From the NCBI GenBank assembly GCA_007922225.1, contig ML680098.1, positions 1,240,001 through 1,304,000 on the forward strand: a DNA stretch of 64,000 nt, given 5' to 3'. The position numbers and the translations under genes are program-made. The number at the start of each line of letters is the position of its first letter. Position 1 is the stretch's first letter. Source of the stretch: Emydura subglobosa. Taxonomy: Eukaryota; Chordata; Testudines; Chelidae. Shown one piece after another: positions 13,020 through 24,545 of this stretch. The notes beneath the pieces are model-generated. The model saw only the letters and a program-made list of their open reading frames with translations, had not been told where the DNA came from and ran no database searches.

Positions 13020-13261
13020 GCCTGGGGTCAGGTCTACTTACATCAGTATAACTACATCGCTCAGGGATATGAAAAATCCACACTCTTAAGCGATGTAGTT
13101 ATACTGTCTTAACCCCCAGCATAGATAGCGCTATGTCAAAGGGAGGGGGAGAGGGTACTTTTTCTGTTAGCATAGCTACCAACGCTTGCAGAGGTGGATT
13201 AACTATGCCGACAGAAGAAGTTTTCCCGTTGGCATAGTAGTGTCTTCACTGAAGTTTTAAC
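13020..13261 (+). mobile_element. MITE, 'ggtctacac' family, with internal perfect hairpin
   Basis: The left end 'gggtcaggtctac' is a degraded version of the terminal repeat at 45117-45395. The two elements also share interior landmarks in opposite orientation: 'gcgctatgt', a 'gaggtgga' block, and a 'tatgccga...ggcata' block. Bases 13044-13061 and 13089-13106 form a perfect 18 bp inverted repeat. The right terminus is degraded. I recognise this as a family common in turtle genomes, with no coding capacity. Transposase type is not determined. Confidence 0.7.
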
Positions 13262-14377
13262 TGCCCTGAACTGCACAGTTTTATCTAAAAACAAAAGTGT
13301 TAAACTGCCATGAGTGTGTTTGTGCACAACTATGATGTTATTTCACAGGCTGTGACAATACCTTCATCATGTCACATAGCCTGTATCTATCTATTGGATC
13401 ACTGAGATCTCCTTTGAGGTCATCAGTAACGTGGAAAAGATCTTCGCTATGAGCTGGAATGTTTTCTTTCACTTTGAGCCTACCAACAGCTTTGGCAAGT
13501 TCATGGAATCTGTTTTAGAAGCTACTGGTCTTGCAGAGTTACAAGTGAGCTGATCAAGAACACTAGATAAAGCGTGTATTTATAGAAGGCTGCATTTATG
13601 GATACTTATGGAAAAGGCTATAGTCCCACTCAGTGAAGACAGAGATCATGCATGCTCATCACAGCTTTGGAAAGGAGAAGTTTTTTCTTTACACCTTTTC
13701 TTTCCATTCTGAGTGGAAGTTACTCGCAGATAAATTCCAGTTACCTCCACCAGCTCAAATTCTCTATTAAGCTTTGTTTTAATGCTTTATTATTATTATT
13801 ATTTTGGCTGTTGTTTAGGAGTTCTAGAGTCTTCAGTTCAAATTCTCTGCTGTCATAACTCCTCTGGATTCAATAGAGTTACCCCAGCAGTGAATTGCCA
13901 CTTCAGTTTATGCTATAGTCTTTTATCATTTAAGTGCTGCTGTCTTTTGCTCGGCGATGTATATGACCAGAATATAAAGACAGTACCTGTCCAGAAGAGC
14001 TTACGTTAGAAAAGAGAAACATAACAAGACACTTGGGGTGGGCTGAGAAATCTTTCTAACCAACCAAATGTCCTTTCCTGGGGTGTGAATGAGGGTACAG
14101 TCCATTTTGTGTCATTTCCCATATCCTCTTGCAAGGTGCGACAGCAGGAAAGAGCAAGCTAAAGAAACTGTTTCCCCAGGGTAAACTAAATACCAGTCAG
14201 TGTTGCTTGGCTGTCTTTCTCCTTAGTTTATACACTAACATGAAATGCCCATTAGAGAATTACACCATGGTTAAAAAATGCTCCATTTTGGGAGAATGAT
14301 CTATTTTGAAGTGTTCATACTATGCTTTAAACTCTCAGCTAGTAAAACAGATTCCTAGGTTTGTCACCATTTCAGTG
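13262..14377. other. Unrecognised non-coding stretch
   Basis: It contains a short ATT microsatellite at 13783-13802. Plus-strand frames of 68 and 75 codons cross that repeat and are not credible genes. Confidence 0.5.
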
Positions 14378-14560
14378 AATCATAGATTCCTCGAAACATA
14401 CTTATTGGTTCATCTAGTCCATATTACTGCCAGTAGTATATTTTTCCCTGAACTACATTATTTAATACTGTCCACTGTTAAATGAATCATTGACAGGGCT
14501 TCCACAACTACATTTTAAATCCATTCCACAGTCTAATTAATTTATCCTTCTTGCTTTTGG
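14378..14560 (-). mobile_element. CR1 LINE 3' end, antisense
   Basis: It begins 'aatcatagattcc', the complement of the repeated 3' terminus typical of CR1. It then continues with 'ttcatctagtcca', 'gggcttccacaactaca' and 'attccacagtctaat', all familiar antisense CR1 3'-region motifs. The copy is 5'-truncated, as is usual for CR1. Confidence 0.75.
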
Positions 14561-15654
14561 CTTTCTACTGATGAAAGAGAACTGCTTGTGTAAACCATAG
14601 CAATGAGCAACTGCACTATTCTGGCAGGCAGACATGGAAACATTTCTTTCATAACCTCTTTCTGGCTGTGAATGCCTTTGATCCTCTAACACTTGCACTC
14701 TAATAAAAATAAAAGCAGAGGCAGGTTCAAACCATTAGGCGCCAATGCAACTCAGTACATCTGATCACGCAAATCAGTGTGACCTCAAAGAGAGACAAAT
14801 TTTGATATTTGTACCATCAAACTTTAAAAAAAAAAAAAAAAAAAAAAACTATAGAAAAGTTTCCTTGATTTTGTTTTTGGCTGCATTGTGAACTAGAAAC
14901 ACAATGTCATTGTGTTAATGCAAAAGAATCTGAAAGTATAATAGCCTAGAACTGAAGGTGAAATTGACTAGTCTGTATTCGATGTCCAAGGTCCCATTTC
15001 AGCAAGGTTCTTAAGAATGTGTCTGGACTACTCATTTGCTTAAAGTTTGGCACTTGCTGAAGTTGGACCAAAGCTGAGAGAGATGCAAAAAGTAAAGAAA
15101 TGGCATAAATAATGAGACAGTAGAAGAAATCCTTTTGAAATCCTTTCTGTTTTGTATCTTAAAGTGTTGTTAGCACTAGCATAGGTAAGGAAAAGTGTAT
15201 TTCCTCATACCAGGCTTGAATCTCCATTATCTTGTTGTAGTCACTAACACCAGTGCCAAGTGAATTCTTCCCTATCCAGTACTGGGTCTGGTGTCTTGGA
15301 AGTTGAAACCTGATCCCTAGCTTCTCTTATCAAATTAAATGCATGAGAAATGCTGCCATTTTTGGCAGCTCTTAATTTCTCTGCACTCTAGGTGATATGG
15401 TGAAGCAAGGGAAAAACAAAGTATCTATAAAGAATTTCACTTCACTTAGCCAATCTAGTGGTTTCGCCACAACTTATCTTTTCTGGAATTCACAGCCGAC
15501 GATGTGGTGAATGTCTGACCAATACGATAGCAAAGGATGCAAAAAAGGAAGAGAAGAAAGAGCAATCACAAACAGAATTGGAAAAGGCCTATTAAGTTAT
15601 TTTGCCACTCTCTTGCTGCTGCAAACTATTCCAAACTTATTCTTAAGTGCCTGG
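14561..15654. other. Unrecognised non-coding stretch with poly-A
   Basis: The only clear element is a run of 23 A at 14826-14848. It could be the tail of a retrotransposed sequence, but I see no recognisable body or target duplication upstream. Confidence 0.5.
14826..14848 (+). repeat. Poly-A tract, 23 bases
   Basis: This is an uninterrupted run of A. It is either a simple repeat or the tail of an unrecognised retrocopy. Confidence 0.9.
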
Positions 15655-15742
15655 TCCAGTATAGTTTCAAATATCATAAGCAATGGTGATTCTACCAATT
15701 CCTTTGGGAGATTATTACCCTGACTAATAGATCTCAGTGTTA
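15655..15742 (-). mobile_element. CR1 LINE fragment, antisense half of a fold-back
   Basis: Motifs 'tagtttcaaatatca', 'gcaatggtgattctaccaa', 'gggagattattaccctga' and 'ctaatagatctcagtg' are antisense CR1 3'-region sequence. The fragment abuts a sense CR1 fragment immediately to the right. Confidence 0.65.
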
Positions 15743-15749
15743 TGATGAA

Positions 15750-15835
15750 ATTGAGCAAAGGGAAATTTAGGTTGAATATCAGGGGGGGAAAATGTATTAC
15801 TCACAATTGTAACCCTGGACTGCCTTAAACAGCTT
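15750..15835 (+). mobile_element. CR1 LINE fragment, sense half of a fold-back
   Basis: Motifs 'gggaaatttaggttgaatat' and 'tggactgccttaaacagctt' read in the sense direction of the CR1 3' region. In an intact CR1 this sequence lies next to the region represented by the antisense fragment at 15655-15742. The pair therefore looks like one insertion with an internal inversion. Confidence 0.55.
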
Positions 15836-16465
15836 CTCATCCTCCTTGGAGTTTATACAATAAATATATGCGTAAAGGTATCATACTACCTCCTACATGC
15901 ACTTAGTCTTTCCTTAGCTGATCAATACATATTTAGACTGGAACTTTTGAAGCATCCTAAGGGAGTTAGGTGTCCAGTTCCCACTATTATTCAGTAGGGT
16001 TTAAGTGTCTATCTCCTTTAGGCTCTCCTTAAAGCCCAGTTCTTTTAATTTTTCCTCTGGGGTCAGTTTTCCAGCTCTTTGTTTTATCATGTTGTTGCTT
16101 TCATCTAGATTCCCTCTGTAATATATCAGCAAAAGAGGTTCTAACCAATAAATATCTCTAGTAACAACAAATGTCATCATAGTCAAATTCCCACCGTCCC
16201 AAATACTGATCACCAAGATGGTTTTTAACCATCTGATCCAAAAAAAGTCACACGGCTTTCCACTATTTTGATGATTCTTTGGGACTCAAGCTACAAGGTT
16301 CCTACTTCGGTGTTTATTCATACCCCCCGTTTCAATAGTGTCCTTTCCCAGCAACTTTTCTTAAATGATTAAAGTCTTTATAGTGTTTGTTAAATCTCTG
16401 GTATGAAACAAGCAGACGTGGTCTATATTCTAACATTTTACAGACAGTTGCCAGATTTCCCCACC
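15836..16465. other. Unrecognised non-coding stretch
   Basis: No gene or repeat is recognised. A 71-codon minus-strand frame (16001-16216) has no known features. Confidence 0.5.
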
Positions 16466-16555
16466 TAGAGTGAGCAGATAGCAAGTGTGAAAAATTTTTT
16501 GTGGGGAGGGGAGGATCAGACAAAGGCTCTAATATTGGGATGTGTGGTCATCCTA
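16466..16555. mobile_element. TA-flanked MITE, internally deleted copy
   Basis: The left end is 'tagagtgagcagatagca'. The 26 bases from 'gtgagcag' to 'gaaaaat' are identical to the better copy at 56764-56886. The right end 'ggtcatccta' matches that copy's 'ggtcacccta'. Both ends lie at TA dinucleotides. At 90 bp it is shorter than the other copy (123 bp). Confidence 0.75.
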
Positions 16556-17984
16556 TCCCCATACCACTGGGTGAGCCTAAGTATAGAGGAGATTGGAGAA
16601 CGATGAGAATAAAGAAGGAGCCGTGGGAGAACTTATTCTTAAAACACAGCTGCATGTGCTGGGTTCTGAAATCACCAGTGATGTAGACAATAACAACAAC
16701 AACAAATGGAGGCTCTTGCTGTGAAACCTCTTGTCCCCATGTGTTTCTAAGAGTATATTCAGCACTGAAATATTTATGTGATGGCCAGTGATAGGCTGCA
16801 CAGCTCCATGATCCAGCCAGAGGATGCAATTCCGTGTAAAGACTTGTGTTTACTTCGGGGCACTCTTTGGGGTCAGGGAGCCATCCCTTAATGTGTACTC
16901 ATTGGGGTGCTGATTGCCACTCCTTATTCGGGCCCCTGCCTCTAAAAGGCATATTTTTTGGTAGTCAGCTCAAATATTTAACTATTACTTACAAAACAGC
17001 AGTGACTGCCTTTAGGCCAGATCTTTGTTTCTTTGTACAGTGCTTTGATTGTGTAAATTGTATTGCGTAAGCACTTTGGCCTACACTGGAATTCATTTCT
17101 TCTCCTTTATGGCCTTTCGTTGTTGTTCTTGTATGGCATATTTGTCCCTTCTCCAGCTTGTCAGAAATCCATTTCTGGTGCTGTCAGTGACTGGAGAGAA
17201 CATGGTTCAGACTGTCCTTTCAGTTTGCAGGGGGTCTAGACCAGTCGTTGGTTTGCTCTCTTCTTGGTATGGCTTCCAGAGGTGGACAGCCCATTTCTCA
17301 GTGTTGTTACAGAACTGCAGGGCTCCCAAAGGCATGAGGTTCAAAGTGATGGCTTGCAAATGTGCCTTAGACCAGTCTCTGATGTGGCTTATGGCTGAAC
17401 AAAATATCCTCCAGATTTCTTAATGATAATGCCATTGTGAGATGAGTTATCATCAATGAATCCAATGCACAGCACAGCGCTATAATGAATTATCTGTGCT
17501 TCTGTGTGTTATTTTTTCGTAATACAATTGCATTGCAAAGTCAGCACAGACCCAAAATTCTGACATTTAACTCATGATCTTTGATCACAATGTCTCATCA
17601 TGGTTGGGGTTTGGATTGGCTGAGCTTTACAACTAGAGCTTGAGCCCAGACTTCAGGTTTACCTGCTCCTTGGCAGGCTGCTGATCTGAATGTAGCACCA
17701 GAGCCTTCTCAGCTCATTTTGCAATTGCAGGATTATCACCAGTAATAAAAAGTCTTCAAGATTGATTATTCCCCGAATGACCATTCAGCAACTCCATTGT
17801 TTTCAGTGGCATTGCAGAGAACGAAGGAAGAGCCAGATTTGTTGTTGGTTTGCCAGCAGCGATATAATCCAGTTTACTCTCCTCGTGGATGAGTTGTTTC
17901 TGCTTTACAAACAGGAGCAAAAAGAGGTGAAATCCTATTGCTGTCATTCAATTAACCAAATATGCCTCTGAATACACCCATAAG
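16556..17984. other. Unrecognised non-coding stretch
   Basis: It holds a short AAC microsatellite at about 16691-16706 and a possible SINE-tail remnant near 17020-17060 ('ctttgtacagtgctttg'). A 124-codon plus-strand frame at 17049-17423 has no recognised domain. Confidence 0.45.
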
Positions 17985-18040
17985 GTGTGATCCAAAGCAC
18001 AATAAACTCCCATTGGCTTTAATGGACTTTGGATCAGGCC
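17985..18040. repeat. Palindromic MITE-like hairpin
   Basis: The left arm 'gtgtgatccaaag' (17985-17997) pairs with the right arm 'ctttggatcaggcc' (18027-18040). The centre holds 'cattggctttaatgg', a variant of the core shared with other hairpins in the window. Confidence 0.6.
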
Positions 18041-21000
18041 TATGGAGAGCAGATCTGCTGAGAAAGGTGCCATTTTTACATAGTTGAATGACATGCAGCT
18101 ACTATCCAAGAAACAAGTCTATTCCATGTAAATATAATAAATTTAATTTTTATCATTTAATTTAATTTAATTTAAATCTGTAGCATTTAGGACAACATAC
18201 AAAGAAAATCATACATAAATAGTATGAATGTTCAGGGTACAGGTCAAATGTCAAGGTCAAATCATAGAAGTTATTGAAAATGTACGGAAAATTATCTTTC
18301 CATCAACACATGGCATGATCTTTGACTCTTAGTAATTTAGGGAGAGTTTGCGTCTTAATATTGATACATTATATAATATGGTTTTCAACAAGAGCAGCTA
18401 GACTGCCTGATGATGCCCAACCAAGGTTGGGCTATGTTGATCTTATCAAATGCAGAGGTAGTAAAAAGCCTGAAGGGGATTGGAAATATTTATCTTCTCT
18501 TTGAATAAGGTCACCCTGATTTCATCACTAATTCTGATACCTGTTTTTTGGCAATCAAGTCAAAGTGGTCATCGTAGAGCACAAATCATGGAAATAAAAG
18601 TTGGACCCACCGTTAGTAACAGTTGCCCTTGAAGGTGTTTTTTCAGGTTTTGGTTTGTTTTTTAATTATACAAAAGAATTGCTTTGTATTTGCTTCTGAT
18701 GTGCTGAAAGAGCAACAATGAGCATTTCCCAAAATGCTTACTGAGACTCATAGTGTGAAATCCTCTTGCCAATAAAATTAAAACAGAGAAGAAATATACT
18801 GACTGCTTCTTCTGGCATACCTCAGCTTGATTGACCTTGAATAAATACCCAAACTAAATGTTTTTGGTTCAGAACAGGATCTGAAATCTAACATTATGGC
18901 ATGTCCCATGAACTGACATTTAGCAACATGCTATTACTGAACCCTGGTCTAAGTTAGGGTGTGGCAGTGCTACATGGGTGATTTGAGTTCAGTCCCCAAC
19001 ACATAGAACTTAACTAGGTGAGAGCAAATGCCTCACGCAGTTTATTGACCACCTTTCAGCCCATCAGCTCACTGAGTGCTATAGAATACTTGGCTCTTAA
19101 CTAACCTGATTTTTATTCTCATCGTGACAAGTGCTCTCCTTAGCCCTGGCCAACTAGAAAAAATTTCTCACCCCACATAAGCACCATGATGACACCTTCC
19201 CTACGTAACGGCTGGACTCTTTTGCTAACAGAATGACACAGTTACATTGTAAAACACTGAGATTTGTTTTTATTTCTCTGTTTTTGTTTGAAGCTTGGCC
19301 AACTATGATTCCCTAGTGGAGATTCCCACCATCACAATTTAGAAGAGGGGAAGGGATTGGAGCATCTGTGTGGGGGTCAGGGGGTGGAGAGAATTTGGAA
19401 AAGCATCTTTTTGGTTCCAATATGTTCTCCACAACTGTGAGAACTTTGGAAATCTTCACTCTGTATAGAAAATGACTCAAGCTACAGTAAAACTTTTAGC
19501 TTATTATGGTATTTATCTTGGACTAAGTGCATAGTGATGGCAGGAATGAACTTAATGAAGTAGAAGTTGAAGATTTAGAATATACACAAGAATGGTGGGC
19601 CACCATGGTTAGAATGATATTAAGGCTTTTGAGAAAACCCTTATGTAACTGTAACTAACTAATCAAGTGGTCCCAAGACATGACATGCAGAAGGCCAGTT
19701 GTTTAGCTCATGGGAGACAGAAATGTGGAAGATGATAGGGAGGATCCAGACCCACCAGACTCTGTTCCTCTCTCTAATTTCCGGAGTTAGATTCCATTTG
19801 ATACATCCACTTTATTCTAATGGATGATGTGCAACTTAGAGAAAGAAAATGCAAGTTGCACTGTCTCAGTAGTGCATTCCCCCTACAAACAGTCTAGATT
19901 GGCACAGAATGGAACTGGGATAGCCTTTAACCTTCACTTGCTTGGCATACAGTGAGTGCAATGTAGCAATGGACTAAATAGTTGAGTTAACAAGTGCAAG
20001 TGCAACTTACAAGCCAAGGTTTTCAAGCTGCTGCTTGATGGATGCTAAAAGCTGCCATTTTCAAGTAAATGTACAAAGTGGATTCCTGTATGTAAAGCTG
20101 AAAGGAGTAGTCTGGAATCAGGGAACTGAACAAAATTTCATATCAACTTAATGTTCAAGTCTTTTTTGGACTAAGCTCAGTTTGTGGATAAAAGAGTTTG
20201 TAAAAGAGGCGTTAATACTTCTGATTTCTAGGTTGTTGACTTTGCAGGTCTGTATTACAGAAGGGAGCTGAAGGAATGATTACACCCCAGAGATTTAAAA
20301 AGGAAAAAGTGTGCAATCATTAGGTTGCTTTGAAGCTTTTTTCTCAGGTATCTAGCACATAGTTTACATAATCAGTCGCTGAATAGTTCATATGACAGTG
20401 TGTGGAAGCAGGGAATTCTGTGAACAGCAGACGGCTGAGGAGCTAGCCCCTCTTTTGTGACAACAGAAACAGATCTGCATGTTTCTTTTTGGCAAAATTA
20501 GAAACTAATTTAACCCTAAAACAAATCTAAGTTTCCCAGGGTGCTTTGTCAGAGTGGTGTCCTGGAAGCTCTTGTAAAGAAATGGGAAGATTTTTCAATT
20601 TATGAGGGCAAGTGGAAATTTAGAAACTGGGATTTAATGGGACATGAAAGTAGCCTGGTATAGAAGACTCTGCACTGATTTCAAATACACATGGCTTTTT
20701 AACAGTCTAGTGAGAATGACTTTAAAAATTCTCCCTCGTTAATTGTGAATAATTGAACTTGGAAGAAAGTCAGAACGCTTCAAACTGATTTAGCAAAAAG
20801 TATGGTCAAGGATATGGCACAGGATAACTTCAGCAGCCAGACTTCAGTACTGCTGAACTTGTTTAGAACTGTAATGTAGCTTTAATCATTTTAGACATTT
20901 TACTTATACACTATAAGGTTAAGATTTTTGGAGGTCTGAAGTTCTTTGTGACCCTGAGGCCCTTCTAAAAAACAGTGCGGGTTAGCTGGAAAATCACTGG

Positions 21001-21162
21001 TTTCTGTTAGGAAATATTAACTAGTAACCAGAGGTGATTCATAAGCCACCAGTCACCAATCACCCTGGGACGCTTACAGAGAACTTTAGGCTCAAGATTT
21101 ATTTGATATTTGGGGCAATGGTGAGGGAGAAGAAGCTGCAGATGTGTATGTGCATATACATG
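18041..21162. other. AT-rich unrecognised stretch, few open frames
   Basis: It includes a (TTTAA)n microsatellite at about 18155-18175. Between 18.5 and 21.0 kb there is no open frame of 60 codons from an ATG on either strand. No repeat or conserved motif is recognised. Confidence 0.5.
18155..18175. repeat. (TTTAA)n microsatellite
   Basis: This is about four tandem copies of a pentamer in an AT-rich context. Confidence 0.8.
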
Positions 21163-21310
21163 TAGGCCTAAATTTCCAAAAGAGGTCATCGATTTTGGGA
21201 GCTCGCCCTGAGACCCCTGGATCCTGTTCTTCAGTGATGCTGAGCTCCCATAGACTTCCACTGCACGTGGGAGTGCAGCACTTCGGTGGAGACAGACACA
21301 TAGGAGATGA
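21163..21310 (+). repeat. Hairpin repeat, 'ttttcaaaag' family
   Basis: The order of motifs ('ctaaatttccaaaagag', 'gattttgggagctc', 'gctgagctccca', 'tgcagcacttc') matches the repeat at 41247-41390. That one has 'ggttttcaaaaatgag', 'gatttggggtgccc' and 'gtgctcagcactccc'. The elements are non-coding and probably non-autonomous. Confidence 0.5.
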
Positions 21311-22589
21311 CATGTTTCAAGTGGGGCTCCCATAAAACCACTCGCCACTTTGAAAATGAAGGCTTTAGGGGGATTTTACGTTTTGTGAAGTTGGTTCGGT
21401 GTAAAGACATTGGCTGACTGGCATTTGGGAGCGGTAGTTCAAGCACAAAGAGCAGGCACAAGCTCCACATGAAGGGAATTCAAGGGAAAGATGTCTGCAA
21501 ACTGAATCTGGTGAACTTTGAAAACTCTCATTCTTTACAGCCTCTGAAATGGCCCATCTCATTTGCTAGAGAGTGGCTAAAGGACAGCTTGATGGGCTAA
21601 GCAACATATAGAAGGATGGATATTTTCATATGTTACATCCTCATTCTTAGAAACCCTGCAGCAATGCAATGGATGGCGTTGTTATCAATCAGCAGGTATC
21701 ACCATTGCTTTGAACGGAACATCCGTTCTTAGAAATGGCCGGTGATTAAAATCAGCTCCTGCACATGTGCATGTAAGCGAAGAAATGAAGGGTACGCAGA
21801 GCCGCCAGTTCCCACGCAATTCCCTCCACGCTCATTGTGTCCCCTGTGTGTAGGTGTGATTCCAAGAGAGAGTCAGACCCAGGAGCTGCACCAAATGCAG
21901 TCCAAATGCAGAAGAAGATAATTGCTAGATGTCCCTTTCTCCTTGCCCAAGGCTGATGCAATAATCTTCACATGCTTGCTTCTTTTCTAACCTCTGACTG
22001 AAACAGCCAGATGTCAGCAAAACCCACAGACCAAGCTGGGCTCAGAACTGCACCAAAGATGACTCCAACCCTCCAGGGAGCTTTCATTTCCCCAAACACA
22101 AATCTCTGTCTGGCCAGAGTCCAAAGGAGGGGTTTGGGAGAAACATATGCATCATGCAGGAGGCTAGGCAGACTTGGGGAAATGGTGATGTCCTAACAAT
22201 CTATCTTAGTCATGACCTAGAGGGCTACTCGCTAGGAAGGCGAATAAGGTGACTTTGAGATCATGGCCTCTCAGCTCTTTTCTCCTCTCTTTCCGAGCAG
22301 AGACTTCCTTTTAATAACATTTCACCTTCCAAAACAAACAGTCCAAACATCCAGACTTTTAAAAGTAATTTCATTATTACATTGCCAAAGGCCTGGAAGA
22401 ATACATAGTATACAAAAGTCTATAATCCAAGGGGAAAGTGGTTAATGAGTTCATTTTAATTAAAGGGATTAGTTTAGTGATGGCAAACATCTGTAAAATA
22501 AGTAAAGTGCTTTGGGGAACCAGCGTCTAACCTTTAGGCACACTGACGTCAGTTGACTAGGGACCTGAGAAGGCCTTCCGTGTGAGGAC
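21311..22589. other. Unrecognised non-coding stretch
   Basis: Only short open frames on both strands are present. No repeat is recognised. Confidence 0.45.
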
Positions 22590-22793
22590 CTCCCAGTGCT
22601 ACGTGGGCGTGAATGAATTAATCCTCACAACATCTATGTGAGGTAAGGGAAGTATTATCCCTGTTCTATAGATAGGTTAACTAAGCCATAGAGAGGTAAA
22701 GTCTCTTGCCTAAGGTCATGCAGGAAGTGTGTTCCAGAGAAGGGACCAGAACCCAGCTCTCCCAATCCCAGGCCTTAACCATAAGCCCATTTT
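22590..22793 (-). mobile_element. tRNA-derived SINE, antisense
   Basis: Reading the minus strand gives 'gcttatggttaaggcctggg' (head with box A), 'gagctgggttctggtcc' (decayed box B), 'acttcctgcatgacctta', 'acagggataatacttccc' and 'tgttgtgaggattaatt'. This is the same body order as at 9081-9353 and 36090-36325. The head is close in sequence to the fragment at 24481-24545. Confidence 0.8.
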
Positions 22794-23802
22794 TCCACCC
22801 AAAGGGTTTTCCCCCTCATTATAATATATAAGATTTTATGTACAAAAAATATGTCTTTTGTAAATTATTGCATTTGTCTAGCACCAGCCGACTGGCAAAC
22901 TGAATAGAATAATGAGGCAGCAGCACAGGGGCGTGAACTTCCACAAGGACACAACAGAGAAACTGTGGTTGTTAGACTGGATGTTCTGGCTTTAAAATGT
23001 TCTTAAATGCCAAACAGATGGATAGCAGATCCTCAAGCGAAAACCCCAAACGCTGCGGTAAACTAAAGAGCATCCAGTCCCTTTTTATACCATAGAAACA
23101 TAGGCAGGACTACAAAATCTCTGCTTGGAAACTGCTGCATGCCAGAGTTTAGAGAGTGAGGGGAAATGCATGATCATGGATACCTGCCTACCCAATGAAT
23201 GTCTAGTACATAAAGGAAATATATCCCCATTGCTTATTACAATTATTATCATCGTAATCCTAGACACTGTGGTGTGCGAGAGCTTTTGCACTATATTTTG
23301 GGCCTATCCTGTGGCATTTCTATAAAGGATCCTATGACTCTGGAATTGGCAGGTGGCCTTGTAGGGATTCTTAGGGCTTCACAGAGGAATTAAGCTTACA
23401 AAGCGCTTCCTTGTCAGTCCTCTTCCCAATCTGGAAAGAGGACAGATTTCTCTTTCTTGTTTTGTTCTCAAGCCCAGGAGCCCCACTGCTCCTGCAGCCC
23501 ACATCCCCTGAAATCAGACCCCATCCGGCAGCTGCATAAATCATTAAAAACAGGCCTGCACTGGGGTGTCTGGCTGTTGGCAAAACAGGGGAGGTTACAC
23601 CCTTCTCTCCGTACTCCGCCATCTTTCCTCAAAGTCAACAACGGCGGTCCCTGTGGTGAACTCTTAGCATTGTGACACTGCACCATGCTAAACAGCCTGC
23701 AGCTGTGCACCAGGAGCCTTGCAGAGATCTCACTCATGAGAGCATCAAGTATTTTCTCTTTTCCCTTCCAAATCTCCAGTAACAGAATTCTTCACACAGG
23801 TC
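22794..23802. other. Unrecognised non-coding stretch
   Basis: Small open frames of up to 89 codons (both strands, 23.37-23.74 kb) overlap one another and match no known protein. Confidence 0.45.
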
Positions 23803-23990
23803 GCACATCCACACTAGGACATGTTAACATGATGTTAAGCCCTTAATGAAGAGATGGCCGAATTGTGTCTGGAAATGCTTACCACAAGCTAACACATTTT
23901 AAAACATGACTGCCCTTGTCAATACGAAAGCACTTACTAGCATAGTTAAAACGTGTTAGTTCACACAACTTAAAACGTGGGGTCTTGAGT
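23803..23990. mobile_element. Possible MITE, 'cacactagg...gtgttagtt' family
   Basis: It contains 'tccacactaggacatgtta', 'agctaacacattttaaaaca' and 'ttaaaacgtgttagttcaca'. I associate these motifs with a reptile MITE that begins by 'ccacactagg' and is rich in 'gtgttagtt'. The termini are unclear, so the boundaries are approximate. Confidence 0.4.
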
Positions 23991-24480
23991 TTTGTATTTT
24001 AGCACAGCAAGCCCTAACAAAATGCAATAAGATGCACCAATCAGTCAAGCTGCAAAGCTCAAATCTGGATCACTCTTAACTTCCCCATAGTTTAGGGATG
24101 TAAACAAGGATTTTTGGTTCCAGACTATTTCTAAATCACATTTTAGGGTTTGATGTCTTTTTAAAAAGTGCACTGTTCCAAGTTGCCAAGGGCTACCCTC
24201 TGTCACAACCGAGGAAACCATTCCTTTAGTGAAAATACGATGGCACAATATAAAGAAAAAAGATTTCTATTGAACTGGTGGTCTAGAGATCCATGCTGGG
24301 TCTGTGCATTACTGCCCTGCAGACACTTCATAATCCAAGTCATGATTAGAGGAATGTTTCAAGTCTCACCCACACAAGAAATCCTGAGACAAAGCCAGCT
24401 CCAGGAAACAACACTCTGCAATATTTCTTTCACATAACAGAAGGCTTCCCGCACCCCTTTCAGAATAACGATTTTTGCAA

Positions 24481-24545
24481 CCAGAGAGAGGACCAGAACA
24501 TAGTTCTCCTAATCCCATGCCTTAACCACAAACCCATCCCTTTCT
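24481..24545 (-). mobile_element. tRNA-derived SINE head fragment, antisense
   Basis: 'gaggaccagaacatagttct' followed by 'ctaatcccatgccttaacca' parallels the head of the SINE at 22590-22793. Only the tRNA-like head survives. Confidence 0.6.

Noticed and set aside
14826..14848. Poly-A as the tail of a processed pseudogene
   Set aside because: No recognisable coding body or target-site duplication upstream.
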